A stretch of 64,000 nt of DNA from Sphingosinicella sp. CPCC 101087. Lineage in GTDB: Bacteria; Pseudomonadota; Alphaproteobacteria; Sphingomonadales; Sphingomonadaceae. The stretch is from assembly GCF_004151485.1 (NCBI RefSeq), contig NZ_SBFF01000010.1, positions 124,352 to 188,351 on the forward strand, written 5' to 3'. Shown piece by piece: positions 18,299 to 30,839 of this stretch. A model generated the notes under the pieces. It had not been told where the DNA came from, made no database searches, and saw nothing but the letters and a program-made list of their open reading frames with translations. The position numbers were made by a program, and so were the translations under genes. Position 1 is the first letter of the stretch; every line of letters starts with the position of its first letter.

Positions 18299-18438
18299 CC
18301 GGGCCGGCCCCCGAGTGCCGTATGTGCCGGGGAGGATGCCTTTATCGCTTGGCACCGCCGCGCGGGTATCGCTAGGGCGTGCCGATACGGCGGGTGGCCG
18401 CGAGAGAGTGGGGAACCGAATTGTCCGCATCGAAGGAT

Positions 18439-19695
18439 ATGCGCATCGTCGTCGTCGGCCTTGGCTATGTCGGTCTGCCCTTGGCGATCGCGCTTGCCCG
18501 GCAATTTCCGGTGGTCGGTCTGGATATCGACCAGGGGCGGATCGACGAGTTGTCGCGCCATCATGACCGCACTGGCGAGATCGATGCCGACGTCCTTGCA
18601 CTGTCGACGCTCCGCCTGAGCTCCCGACCGGAAGATTGCCGCGGCGCGGATCTGTACATCGTCACCGTTCCGACACCCGTCGATGCTCAGAACCGCCCCG
18701 ACCTGGGCGCGCTGATCGGAGCCTCCCGGACCGTAGGCGGGCTCATCGGCAAGGGCGCCATCATCGTCTATGAGAGCACGGTCTATCCGGGCGTTACGGA
18801 GGAGGTTTGCGGTCCTCTGCTCGAAGAGGCGTCGGGTCTGGTCTGTGGGCAGGATTTCTTCCTCGGCTATTCGCCGGAGCGCATCAATCCCGGGGATCGC
18901 GAGCATACGGTCGATCGGATCGTCAAGGTGATTGCCGGCCAGACCGACGCGGTGACCGACGCGCTTGCCCGGGTTTACGGCTCGGTCACCAGCGCCGGGG
19001 TATTCCGTGCCGCCTCGATCCGCGCGGCGGAGGCCGCCAAGGTCATCGAGAACGCCCAGCGCGACATCAACATCGCCTTCATGAATGAGATAACGCAGAT
19101 ATTCTCCCGCCTCGGCCTGTCCATCTGGGACGTGCTCGACGCGGCCGGGACCAAGTGGAACTTTCTCGCGTTCCAGCCCGGACTCGTCGGTGGCCACTGC
19201 ATCGGCGTCGACCCATATTATCTCAGCCATCGGGCGCAGCAGCTCGGCCACGAACCGGAAGTGATTCTGGCGGGCCGATCGATCAACGACGGCATGGGCC
19301 GCTGGGTCGCCGATCGCCTGCATGGGGAGGTGGGCGAGCGCGCCGGCAGCGCACTCATTCTCGGGCTCACCTTCAAGGAGGACGTGCCGGATCTGCGAAA
19401 CAGCAAGGTGATCGACGTGATCCGCCGGCTCGAGGCGCTCGGGCACGAGGTGACCGTGCACGATCCTCGCGCCGACCCCGCCGAGGCGAGGCATGAATAT
19501 GGGGTGGCACTCGACGGGGAGGCGCTTGATCGCCGCTACGATCTGGTCGTAGCGGCTGTGCCTCACGCCGAATATCGCGCGCTACCGGCCGACCGGATCC
19601 TCCAGCTCGTCCGCGAGGGCGGCTGCGTCGCCGACCTGAAGGGTATCTGGCGCCGGCTGGACCTCGGGCCTGCTATCCGGCGCTGGACCCTTTGA
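18439..19695 (+). CDS. Nucleotide-sugar (UDP-HexNAc type) 6-dehydrogenase
   Basis: A 418-residue UDP-sugar dehydrogenase of the TviB/WbpA/WbpO type, oxidising C6 of a UDP-N-acetylhexosamine to the uronic acid with two NAD. The Rossmann motif is VVVGLGYVGLPLA (residues 4-16) and the catalytic cysteine is C254 in GLVGGHCIGVDPYYL. The ENAQRDINIAFMNEI helix and the C-terminal TFKEDVPDLRNSKV complete the family pattern. Start alternatives are TTG 18421, with a better-spaced GGGGAA site, and GTG 18379. It opens the polysaccharide locus and could supply UDP-GlcNAcA to the WbpB/E/D-like enzymes 8-10 kb downstream. UDP-GlcNAc versus UDP-GalNAc as substrate cannot be settled by eye. Confidence 0.9.
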   Translation: MRIVVVGLGYVGLPLAIALARQFPVVGLDIDQGRIDELSRHHDRTGEIDADVLALSTLRLSSRPEDCRGADLYIVTVPTPVDAQNRPDLGALIGASRTVGGLIGKGAIIVYESTVYPGVTEEVCGPLLEEASGLVCGQDFFLGYSPERINPGDREHTVDRIVKVIAGQTDAVTDALARVYGSVTSAGVFRAASIRAAEAAKVIENAQRDINIAFMNEITQIFSRLGLSIWDVLDAAGTKWNFLAFQPGLVGGHCIGVDPYYLSHRAQQLGHEPEVILAGRSINDGMGRWVADRLHGEVGERAGSALILGLTFKEDVPDLRNSKVIDVIRRLEALGHEVTVHDPRADPAEARHEYGVALDGEALDRRYDLVVAAVPHAEYRALPADRILQLVREGGCVADLKGIWRRLDLGPAIRRWTL

Positions 19696-19713
19696 CTGAG
19701 ACGACGGCCTCGC

Positions 19714-20712
19714 TCAGAGGCCGTGATAGTCCCGATACCAGGCGACGAAGCGCGGCACGCCTTCGTCGATCGTCGTGGTCGGGCTGTAACCGAGGTCGCG
19801 CTGGATGGCGCTGATGTCGGCGTAGGTGTCGCGGACGTCGCCCGGCTGCATTTCGAGCAGCCTTTTCTCGGCCTTGCGGCCGCACGAGGCCTCGATCAGG
19901 CCGATCATGCGCGTCAGCTCCTCGGATCGGTTGTTGCCGATATTGTACAGCCGATGGGTGGCGCGGCTGCCGCCGGCTTTCTCGTTGCCGTCGTCCGGCG
20001 GCGGGTTGTCGAGCGCCGCAACGACGCCGGTGACGATATCGTCGATATAGGTGAAGTCGCGCCGCATATTTCCCTCTCCGAACACGTTGATCGGCTCGCC
20101 GGCGAGAATGGCTTTGGTGAACAGCCACATCGCCATGTCGGGCCGTCCCCAGGGGCCGTAGACGGTGAAGAAGCGCAGGCCGGTCTGGGGTAGCCGGTAT
20201 AGATGGGCGTAGGTCTCGCTCATCAGCTCGTCGGACTTCTTCGTCGCGGCGTAGAGCGAGAGCGGGTGATCGACGCGATCCTCGACCCGGAACGGCAAAG
20301 TGTCGTTGCCTCCATAGACGGAGGAGGAGGAGGCGTAGACGAGATGGGAGCTTTGGCGGTGGCGGGCGAGCTCGAGCAGATTCAGATGCCCGACCAGGTT
20401 CGCCTGGACATAGGCGCGGGGATTCTCGATCGAATAGCGGACCCCGGCCTGGGCGCCGAGATGAATGATTCGATCGAAATCGAGGGCACCGATCCCGTTC
20501 TCCAGCGCCGTCTCGTCGGCAAAGTCCGCCTCGACGAACCGGAAGGCATCGCCGTGGCGCCGCTGCAGTTCGGCGAGGCGGTCCCGCTTCAGAGAAACGC
20601 TGTAATAGTCGTTGACGCTGTCGAGGCCGACGACCTTGTCGCCGCGAGCCATGAGACGATCGGCGACGTGAAATCCGATGAAGCCGGCCGCGCCGGTGAC
20701 GAGAATGTTCAT
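19714..20712 (-). CDS. UDP-glucuronate 4-epimerase-like SDR enzyme
   Basis: A 332-residue extended short-chain dehydrogenase/reductase. The NAD site is TGAAGFIGFHVAD (about residues 6-18), the catalytic serine lies in YASSSSVYG and the Tyr-Lys pair is Y154/K158 in LYAATKKSDE. The NDYYSVSLKRDRL segment and RFFTVYGPWGRPDMA resemble the CapI/LpsL group of UDP-glucuronate 4-epimerases, which make UDP-galacturonate. Given the adjacent dehydrogenase, a UDP-HexNAc uronate is a possible alternative substrate. It is convergent with that gene, the ends 18 bases apart, and divergent from the initiating sugar transferase. Confidence 0.82.
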   Translation of the reverse strand: MNILVTGAAGFIGFHVADRLMARGDKVVGLDSVNDYYSVSLKRDRLAELQRRHGDAFRFVEADFADETALENGIGALDFDRIIHLGAQAGVRYSIENPRAYVQANLVGHLNLLELARHRQSSHLVYASSSSVYGGNDTLPFRVEDRVDHPLSLYAATKKSDELMSETYAHLYRLPQTGLRFFTVYGPWGRPDMAMWLFTKAILAGEPINVFGEGNMRRDFTYIDDIVTGVVAALDNPPPDDGNEKAGGSRATHRLYNIGNNRSEELTRMIGLIEASCGRKAEKRLLEMQPGDVRDTYADISAIQRDLGYSPTTTIDEGVPRFVAWYRDYHGL

Positions 20713-20885
20713 GAGTCCCCAAACATGCTGTGGTCGCCCGCGCGCTTACAGAAGGCGTAGCGGGTCGACAACCGGCGGGGCTGCATGTAGCCAGCCCGGT
20801 GCCGATCCCAGTGGACTTGGCTGCCCTGTCTTCCCTACGCTCATCGCGCCTGAGCCTTGCTTCACCGAGGAGCCCTGGTCCGACC

Positions 20886-22166
20886 ATGGCCGACCAACCG
20901 GAAAGATACACGATTGCGCGCCGCGATCTGTGGAGCAGTGCGCGCTTCCAGCTCGGCTTTGGCCTGCTGGTCGCAGTGCTGCTTCCCTGGGCCGTACGCG
21001 TCAATCTCGAGATCCAGGAGCTCGAATGGCCAGGGCTGCAGAATTCGCTCGTCGGAACGGTGATCGCTCTGTCGATCGGCTATTTCGCCTACCGGCGGTT
21101 GTCGCGCTACCCCGGGGTGCGGGCGTCCTATAATATCTTGCCGACCTTCGCCGCCTCCTACGGAGCCGTGCTGGCCGTCTTCTTCTTCGCGCGCCTCGAC
21201 TATAGCCGATTGCATTTCTCGGTCAGCTTCCTGCTCTGCATCCTCTGGTTCTACCTGCTTTATTTCAAGCTTCGCCGCAGGCGCCTCAGGATCGGCTTCA
21301 TACCGGGCGGCGCTACCGAGCGCCTCACCGCCATCCCCGATGTCGGATGGGTGGATCTCTCGACGCACCGTTCGGCCACCGGCGAGTTGGACATGATCGT
21401 CGCCGACCTGCGCGCCGATCTCGGCGAGCGCTGGGAACGCTTCCTGGCCGATCGCGCATTGGACGGAATGCTGGTGATGCACGTCAAGCAGATGGAAGAA
21501 TCGCTGACCGGCCGTGTCGCGATCGAGCATCTTTCGGAGAATAATCTCGGTTCGCTCATCCCGGGCATCGTCTATGGCAAGGTGAAGCGCTTCGGCGATC
21601 TCGCCGCCGCCTTGGTCGCGCTGCCGCTGCTGGCGCCTTTCATGGCAGCCATAGCGGTAGCGATCCGGCTCGATTCCCCCGGTCCTGCCTTCTTCCGGCA
21701 GCAGCGGATGGGATATCGGGGTTTCGCCTTCCGCATGCTCAAGTTCCGGACGATGCGCTTCGAAACCGCGGCCGACCTCGATCCCCGGCTCGCCGCCATC
21801 ACCGACGACAAGGACCTTAGGGTGACCCGTGTAGGACGATTCCTGCGGCGCTATCGGCTGGACGAGCTGCCCCAGGTGATAAACGTGCTCAAGGGCGAGA
21901 TGAGCTGGATCGGCCCTCGGCCCGAGGCCATTCCCTTGTCGAGCTGGTACGAAGCCGAGCTCCCTTTCTACCGCTATCGCCACATCGTCCGGCCGGGAAT
22001 CACCGGTTGGGCCCAGTTGAAGCAAGGCCATGTCGCCCAGGTCGACGAGGTGCTCGAGAAGCTCCATTACGACTTCTACTACATCAAGAATTTTTCCTTC
22101 TGGCTCGATCTTCTGATCCTCGCGGGCACGATTCGGGTGATCGTGAACGGTCACGGCGCGCGTTGA
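20886..22166 (+). CDS. Initiating polyprenyl-phosphate sugar-1-phosphate transferase
   Basis: A 426-residue exopolysaccharide initiating enzyme of the WcaJ/PHPT family. About four membrane helices fill residues 20-130; a central NAD-fold-like cytoplasmic domain follows, then a reentrant helix (about 225-250) and the catalytic domain with FRQQRMGYRGFAFRMLKFRTM, RRYRLDELPQVINVLKGEMS and GPRPEAIPL. RPGITGWAQLKQGHV near the C-terminus is diagnostic. It transfers a sugar phosphate from a UDP-sugar to undecaprenyl phosphate, starting each repeat unit on the inner leaflet. I chose ATG 20886; the frame extends 52 codons upstream with low-complexity sequence overlapping the divergent promoter region. 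Confidence 0.92.
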   Translation: MADQPERYTIARRDLWSSARFQLGFGLLVAVLLPWAVRVNLEIQELEWPGLQNSLVGTVIALSIGYFAYRRLSRYPGVRASYNILPTFAASYGAVLAVFFFARLDYSRLHFSVSFLLCILWFYLLYFKLRRRRLRIGFIPGGATERLTAIPDVGWVDLSTHRSATGELDMIVADLRADLGERWERFLADRALDGMLVMHVKQMEESLTGRVAIEHLSENNLGSLIPGIVYGKVKRFGDLAAALVALPLLAPFMAAIAVAIRLDSPGPAFFRQQRMGYRGFAFRMLKFRTMRFETAADLDPRLAAITDDKDLRVTRVGRFLRRYRLDELPQVINVLKGEMSWIGPRPEAIPLSSWYEAELPFYRYRHIVRPGITGWAQLKQGHVAQVDEVLEKLHYDFYYIKNFSFWLDLLILAGTIRVIVNGHGAR

Positions 22167-22313
22167 ACGTCCCATAGGCGGCATCGCCAGGAGCCCTTCG
22201 GCTTGCTCCGGCGGCCCGCGCCATTTAGGGCCGGCGCTGGGAGTCCGGAATCGATCCGTGAAATCGATCTGGGGCTTCAAGGGGGCGTCATTCAGAGCCG
22301 GAACGATGGAAGA

Positions 22314-23132
22314 ATGAGCTTCTTCAGGAGATTGTCGCGCCGATCCCCCGCGCAGCGTTCCGGGCCCCGCGGCAAAGCGGACGCCCGTCTCTATGCCATC
22401 GGCGACATTCACGGCTGCCTCGACCTGCTCGATTCCCTGCTTCGGCAGATCGAGGAGGATGCTGCCTCCAGACCACCTAAAAGCACGTATATCGTCTTTC
22501 TCGGCGACCTGATCGACCGCGGGCCGGCTTCGGCGGGGGTCGTCGAACGCCTGCTCGGCTATCGCCCCTCCGGCGCCACGCCTGTGTTTCTGGCCGGCAA
22601 TCACGAGGAAATTTTCACCCGGATCCTCGACGGAGAATCGGCCATTCTTGCGGACTGGCTGAAGTTCGGCGGCGCCGAGTGCGTCGAAAGCTACGGGCTT
22701 GATCCGGCGGCACTCAAGCGGATGGAGCCGGACGCCGCCGTCGAGCAGTTGAAGGCCAAGGTCCCGAAGGCGCATCTCGAATTCATCGAGAGCTTCGCCG
22801 ACACTTTCCGCTTCGGCGATTATCTCTTCGTCCACGCCGGCATACGCCCGGGGATCGATCTGAACGAGCAGGACCAGTTCGACCTGCGCTGGATACGCGA
22901 ACCCTTCCTGAGCTTCGATGACGAGCATGGCCTGGTCGTCGTTCATGGCCATACCATCGTTCCCGAGGTGGAGGAGCGCTCCAACCGGATCGGGGTCGAT
23001 ACCGGCGCCTATCGCACCGGCGTGCTGACTGCCTTGGCCGTGGAGGATGAAGCCCGTTGGTATTTGTCCACCGCCGGCTCTCCCGCGCCCGCTTGGGCAG
23101 GAGACGCTTCGCTGCCGAGGGAGCCGCGATGA
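22314..23132 (+). CDS. Metallophosphatase (serine/threonine phosphatase type)
   Basis: A 272-residue calcineurin-like phosphoesterase. Metal-binding blocks are YAIGDIHGCLDLLDSLL, IVFLGDLIDRGP and VFLAGNHEEIF, followed by VVHGHTIVP and RIGVDTGAY, the full set for the PPP family. Such enzymes remove phosphate from proteins or small molecules. Start ATG 22314 is preferred because MSFFRRLSRRS begins a typical basic N-terminus. The stop overlaps the next gene (ATGA), which in turn overlaps the O-antigen ligase gene, so the phosphatase is cotranscribed with polymerisation functions. A role in regulating the polysaccharide machinery is possible but not shown. Confidence 0.85.
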   Translation: MSFFRRLSRRSPAQRSGPRGKADARLYAIGDIHGCLDLLDSLLRQIEEDAASRPPKSTYIVFLGDLIDRGPASAGVVERLLGYRPSGATPVFLAGNHEEIFTRILDGESAILADWLKFGGAECVESYGLDPAALKRMEPDAAVEQLKAKVPKAHLEFIESFADTFRFGDYLFVHAGIRPGIDLNEQDQFDLRWIREPFLSFDDEHGLVVVHGHTIVPEVEERSNRIGVDTGAYRTGVLTALAVEDEARWYLSTAGSPAPAWAGDASLPREPR

Positions 23133-24415
23133 GGAAGCGGGACTCGGCGGAGCGTTTCCGCCCTTCCCGCCGTCGCTCCATATCGTCATCGGGCGAGGCG
23201 GGCATCTCCGGGAGGGCTCCGCTTCCAATCCTCCTGCTGGCTGCGATCGGAGCCCTGCTGCTCGGCTGGGTCGTGGTCCGCGTTTCAGCGGCCAACGCGC
23301 TCATCGAAAGTCGTCCGGCGGCAGCGCCCGTGGGGGCGACCGGACAGGCAGAGGCGCAACTCGAGCTGGCGCGGGCAGAGCTCCAGCTGGCCGGGACGCC
23401 TTCCGAAGAAACCGTCCGGTCTGCCCACGAAGCGTTTCGCCGTCTGCCACTGTCGGACGTCCCGCTGCTGATCGGCGTGCGCCGGGCGATGGATGCGGGC
23501 GAGGACGACAAAGCGGACCGCCTGCTCGCCATGGCCGCGCGCCGTAATCCGCGCTCCCGCTACACCCTCTTGCTCGAGCTCGACCAGCATGTCCGGCGCG
23601 GCCGCACCGCCGAGGCGGCCGAGACCATTGCCGTCCTCACCCGCTTCTTTCCCGAAGTGGGCGATTTCCTCGTCGGCGAACTCGGCCGGATGGCAGGCGA
23701 TCCGGCGTCGCGTGGCGCGGTCCGCAAGGTGATGGAGACCGATCCGCGGATCCGCACGAGCGTGCTCGAGCAGCTGGCCCGCGAGGGCGCCGATCCGGAC
23801 CTCATCCTCGCTTTGGCCGGGCCGCAGGGGCGCCAAGCGGCGCGGAGCGAGACTCCGCGCTGGCAGCGGCTGATGCTCGACCGGATGGTAGAGCGGGGCC
23901 GGGTCGACGAGGCGCTTCGCGTATGGACGAGCCTCGTCGGTGTCGATCCTGCGGCGCGCGCCGCCGGCATTTACGACGCCGAGTTCCGGGCTCTGCCCGG
24001 GCCGCCGCCCTTCAACTGGGACCTTGAGCTCGGCTCCGACGGCTTCGCCGAGCGCGATGGATCGGGCGGTCTCCACGTGCAATATTACGGCCGCGGCAAT
24101 GCGGTCCTCGCCAGTCAGCTGCTGACCCTCGCTCCCGGAACATACGAAGTCGGCTTCGATGTCGAAGGCGAGGCTGACGGCGAACATGGGCAGTTGGCCT
24201 GGACCGTTACCTGCCATCCCGGCGGTGGACGACTGGTGGCGGTCCCGATCACCGGCGTCGACTTCGCCTCGAGGCGGCTCTCGGGCAGCTTCACGGTGCC
24301 GGCCTCCGGCTGCCTCGGCCAGTGGCTGCGGCTCGTCGGCACCGCGGCGGAATTCCCCGAGGACCAGCAGGTGACCGTCACCGGACTTCGTATCGCGGGA
24401 GCGGAAACACGATGA
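23129..24415 (+). CDS. Membrane-anchored helical-repeat protein with C-terminal beta domain
   Basis: A 428-residue protein of no family I can name. A basic N-terminus precedes one membrane helix (about residues 31-52). Residues 65-290 are alanine-rich helical pairs with TPR-like spacing (for example DDKADRLLAMAARRNPRSRY). From about 295 a beta-rich domain starts with PPFNWDLELGSDGFAER and ends near the C-terminus, resembling carbohydrate-binding jelly-roll modules. It is therefore probably anchored in the inner membrane with most of the chain in the periplasm. Its ATG overlaps the phosphatase stop and its stop overlaps the O-antigen ligase start, so it may be an accessory of the polymerase/ligase. 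Confidence 0.7.
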   Translation: MRKRDSAERFRPSRRRSISSSGEAGISGRAPLPILLLAAIGALLLGWVVVRVSAANALIESRPAAAPVGATGQAEAQLELARAELQLAGTPSEETVRSAHEAFRRLPLSDVPLLIGVRRAMDAGEDDKADRLLAMAARRNPRSRYTLLLELDQHVRRGRTAEAAETIAVLTRFFPEVGDFLVGELGRMAGDPASRGAVRKVMETDPRIRTSVLEQLAREGADPDLILALAGPQGRQAARSETPRWQRLMLDRMVERGRVDEALRVWTSLVGVDPAARAAGIYDAEFRALPGPPPFNWDLELGSDGFAERDGSGGLHVQYYGRGNAVLASQLLTLAPGTYEVGFDVEGEADGEHGQLAWTVTCHPGGGRLVAVPITGVDFASRRLSGSFTVPASGCLGQWLRLVGTAAEFPEDQQVTVTGLRIAGAETR

Positions 24416-25768
24416 GGCAGGTGGCGATCTCGGGCGCTCTTGCGGCCTACATGCTGCTCTGCCTGGTGCTCGGCGGTGCAAGCGCGGCCGGCCTGTGGGC
24501 GAATTTCGTCCTCCAACTGCTCGCCATCCCGATCCTGTTCGCGTCCCTCGCCTTCATGCCCGATCCGCCGATCGGCCAGCCGGCGCGCCGCCTGCAGCTC
24601 CTGCTGGCACTCATGGTCGGGCTGATCCTTCTGCAGCTCGTGCCGCTGCCGCCCGCTTTGTGGACCGCGCTGCCCGGCCGGGATCATGTCCGCGACGGAT
24701 TCGAGCTCATTGGCGAGCCGCTGCCCTGGCTGCCCTGGTCGCTGGCTCCCGATCGGACCATCGCCTCGGCGCTCTGGCTGCTTCCAGGGGTCGCGGTGCT
24801 GCTCGGCATGATCAGGCTCGGTGCGCGCGAGACGTGGATCGGCTGGACGATCGTCGCGGCCACGGCGCTGTCGGTGCTGGTCGGCGCCCTGCAGGTCGCC
24901 GGCGGGCACGACTCGCCTTGGTATTTCTATGAGATCACCAATTACGGCGTCACCGTCGGCTTCTTCTCCAATGCCAACCACATGGCGACCCTGTTGGTGT
25001 CGGCGATTCCGTTCCTCGGCGCGCTGAACATGATGGCACGCCGCCGCGGTCGGGCCGCCCAGAAATCCGCGGGGCTCTGGCTGATCCTCGGCGGACTGCT
25101 TGCGATCATTTTGGTGGGGTTGGCGATCAACGGGTCGCTCGCCGGGCTGGGTCTTGCCATCCCGGTGGCCGCCGCGACCTTCCTGCTGATGCTTCGCCAA
25201 CGGAAAATGCCGCTCTGGGCGCTTGCCGCGGTGCTGCTGCTTGCCGCGGCATCGGTCGCCGCCGTTTTCTCGGGACGGTTCGACAACAATCTGATCAGCG
25301 ACGAGGCACCGACCGACGTCGTTTCGCGCTACACCACCTTCACCACCAGCTTCGAGGCTGTGAAGGACTATTTCCCGCTTGGCTCGGGAATTGGGACGTT
25401 CCGACCGATCTACCGGATGTACGAGGATCCGGAGCGGGTGACGACCACCTATATCAACCATGTCCACAGCGACTGGATAGAGATCGTCCTGGAAACGGGA
25501 TTGCCGGGGCTGCTCCTGCTCCTGCTCTTCCTCTTCTGGTGGGGCCGCCGCACGCTCGTCGTCTGGCGGGCGGCCGAACCGGATTATCTCGCCCGTGCCG
25601 CCACGATCGCCTCCGCAGCGATCATGGCGCACAGCCTAGTCGACTATCCGCTGCGCACCGCCGCGATCGGGGCGGTGTTTGCCGCCTGTTGTGCGATCAT
25701 GGCGAGCAGCAGGATCGGAGCGCGGCGGGAGGGCAGGTCATGGGCGGCCAAACGGCCGACGCGACACC

Positions 25769-25782
<14 letters not shown>
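24412..25782 (+). CDS. O-antigen ligase/polymerase family membrane protein
   Basis: A 456-residue protein with about 11-12 membrane helices and the Wzy_C/WaaL signature: GFFSNANHMATLLVSAIPF in the middle and, after a large periplasmic loop, NHVHSDWIEIVLETGLPG. GSGIGTFRPIYRMYE in that loop is also typical. It either polymerises repeat units in the periplasm or ligates finished chains to an acceptor; the two activities share a fold and cannot be separated here. It is coupled to the helical-repeat protein upstream by ATGA. Its 3' end overlaps the convergent GT4 gene by 14 bases. Confidence 0.85.
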
Positions 25783-28626
<2,844 letters not shown>

Positions 28627-28630
<4 letters not shown>

Positions 28631-29721
28631 TCCCGTTCGTCGACCTCAAGGCGCAATATGCTGCGCTGAAGGCCGAAATCGACGCGGCGATCGCCGGCGT
28701 GCTCGACCATGGACGCTTCATCCTGGGTCCCGAGGTTGCCGAGATGGAGGAGGCGCTCGCCGCTTATGCGGGCGCGCGCCATTGCGTTGCCGTGGCGAGC
28801 GGCACCGACGCATTGCTGATCAGCCTCATGGCGCTCGATATCGGGCCGGGCGACGAGGTGATCGTGCCGGCCTTCACCTTCGCCGCGACGGCTGAGGTCG
28901 TCATCCTGGCGGGCGCGACGCCGGTGCTCGCTGACGTCCAGCCCGACACCTGCAACCTCGATCCGGCGGGGCTTGAGGCAATGGTCAATGAGCGGACCCG
29001 TGCGATCATTCCCGTCAGCCTGTTCGGCCAGCCTGCCGACATGGAGGAGATCGGCGCCGTCGCCTCCCGCCACGGCCTGGCGGTGATCGAGGATGCCGCG
29101 CAGAGCTTCGGCGCCGTCTACCGGAACCGGCGGAGCTGCGCGCTTTCGACCATCGGCTGCACCAGCTTTTTCCCGTCCAAGCCGCTCGGCTGCTACGGCG
29201 ACGGCGGCGCCTTGTTCACCGATGACGAGGCGCTCGCCACGGCCTGTCGCGAGATACGCGTCCACGGCCAGTCGGGCCGTTACCATCACACGAGGATCGG
29301 TGTGGCGGGCCGAATGGATACGCTGCAATGCGCCATCCTGCTCGCGAAACTCAAAGGCTTCGACTGGGAGATCGGGCGGCGCATCGAGATCGGCGAGCGA
29401 TACAATCGCCTGCTGGACGCTCGCGGCATCGATCGCGTCGCGCAACGGGGCGATCGCACCAGCGTGTTCGCCCAATATACGGTCTTCGTCGAGGATCGCG
29501 ACGCGGTGCGCGCAAGCCTGGAGGGAGCAGGCATCCCCACCGCCGTCCACTATCCGGTGCCGCTCGACGGCCAGCCGGCGTATCGCGAGCGCTGCATCGC
29601 CGGGCCGTTGCCGCATTCGCGCCGCGCCGCTGATCGGGTCCTGAGCCTTCCGATGCACCCCTATCTCGACACGGCCTCGCAGGACCGGATCGTTGCCGCG
29701 CTGGAGCAGGCCATTGCCTGA
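28627..29721 (+). CDS. WbpE/WlbC-like DegT/DnrJ/EryC1 aminotransferase
   Basis: A 364-residue PLP-dependent sugar aminotransferase. It opens [19 protein letters not shown], a typical WbpE/WlbC start, and carries [28 protein letters not shown] and [19 protein letters not shown], where the lysine of FPSKPLG forms the Schiff base. It should aminate the 3-keto UDP-uronate produced by the WbpB-like enzyme. ATG 28627 overlaps the previous stop; a TTG 12 bases upstream is possible. With the two preceding genes it completes the route to UDP-GlcNAc3NAcA, provided the dehydrogenase at 18.4 kb makes UDP-GlcNAcA. I see no WbpI-like 2-epimerase here. Confidence 0.9.
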
Positions 29722-29837
29722 TGCCGGCCCGTCGCTCCGCAAGGGTGGACGCCCTGAACGCCTCCGCCTAAGGCCGTGTCTCCCCGCCGCCGCCGGCCCT
29801 GCGCCGCTGGAGCAACTTCCTGAAACGAAAGGCCGAA

Positions 29838-30839
29838 ATGCGACTTGAAGGCAGCAAGCTTGTGCTGATCGGCGGGGCCGGCCTGATCGGTTCGCACACC
29901 GCCGATCGCCTGCTCGCCGAGGACGTCGGCGAGGTTCTGATCTACGACAATTTCGTCCGCGGCACGCCCGAGAACCTCGAGCAGGCGCTGAAGGATCCCC
30001 GTGTTCGGGTCTTCGACATAGGCGGTGACATCCTCCAGACGGACATATTGGAGGCGGCGCTCGAGGGCGCCGACGGCGTCTTCCATTTCGCCGCTCTGTG
30101 GCTGCTGCAATGCCATGAATATCCGCGCAGTGCGTTCGACGTGAACGTTCGCGGCACGTTCAACGTCATGGAAGCCTGCGTAAGGCAGGGCGTGAAGCGG
30201 CTGGTCTATTCCTCGTCCGCGTCCGTCTATGGCGACGCGGTGACCGAGCCGATGACCGAGGACCATCCGTTCAACAATCGGAACTTCTATGGCGCGACTA
30301 AGATCGCGGGCGAGGCGATGCTGCGGGCGTTCCATCACCGGTACGGCCTCGACTATGTCGGCCTGCGCTACATGAACGTTTACGGGCCGCGGCAGGACTA
30401 TCGCGGCGCCTATATCGCGGTGATCATGAAGATGCTGGACGCGATCGACCGGGGCGAGAGTCCGACCGTGCTCGGCGACGGATCCGAGGCCTTCGACTTC
30501 GTTGCGGTCGAGGATTGCGCCCTGGCCAATGTCCGGGCGATGGAGGGCGAGGCGAGCGATCGCTTCTACAATGTCGGCACCGGCAAGCGCACCTCGCTTC
30601 GCGAGCTCGCCGAGCTGCTTCTCGATCTGACCGGATCGAACCGGCCGATCCGCTACGCGCCGCGAAGCACGGCGACCCTGGTCCGCAACCGGATCGGCGA
30701 TCCGCAGCTGGCGGCCGACGAGATCGGATTTCGGGCCGAAATCGGCCTGCGCGAAGGGCTCGAACGGCTCATCGCCTGGCGCGCCGCCCACAAGGCGGAG
30801 GTGGAGGCGCGGCGTGACCGGGCCGGAGTCGAGGCATGA
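29838..30839 (+). CDS. NAD-dependent sugar epimerase/dehydratase
   Basis: A 333-residue extended SDR enzyme. The NAD motif is IGGAGLIGSHTADRL, the serine is in VYSSSASVYGD and the Tyr-Lys pair is in NFYGATKIAGEAM; RYMNVYGPRQDYRGAY is the substrate loop. It resembles UDP-glucose 4-epimerase-like and WbpP-like enzymes but has no feature that fixes the substrate. A ribosome site (AAAGG) lies a few bases before the ATG. Its stop overlaps the following aminotransferase start, so the two may act in sequence on one nucleotide sugar, for instance keto-sugar formation followed by amination. Confidence 0.83.
   Translation: MRLEGSKLVLIGGAGLIGSHTADRLLAEDVGEVLIYDNFVRGTPENLEQALKDPRVRVFDIGGDILQTDILEAALEGADGVFHFAALWLLQCHEYPRSAFDVNVRGTFNVMEACVRQGVKRLVYSSSASVYGDAVTEPMTEDHPFNNRNFYGATKIAGEAMLRAFHHRYGLDYVGLRYMNVYGPRQDYRGAYIAVIMKMLDAIDRGESPTVLGDGSEAFDFVAVEDCALANVRAMEGEASDRFYNVGTGKRTSLRELAELLLDLTGSNRPIRYAPRSTATLVRNRIGDPQLAADEIGFRAEIGLREGLERLIAWRAAHKAEVEARRDRAGVEA

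Noticed and set aside
20862..23228. Long minus-strand open frame (788 codons) opposite the sugar transferase and phosphatase genes
   Set aside because: It spans two well-supported genes on the other strand and their spacer, and the product has no recognisable motif.
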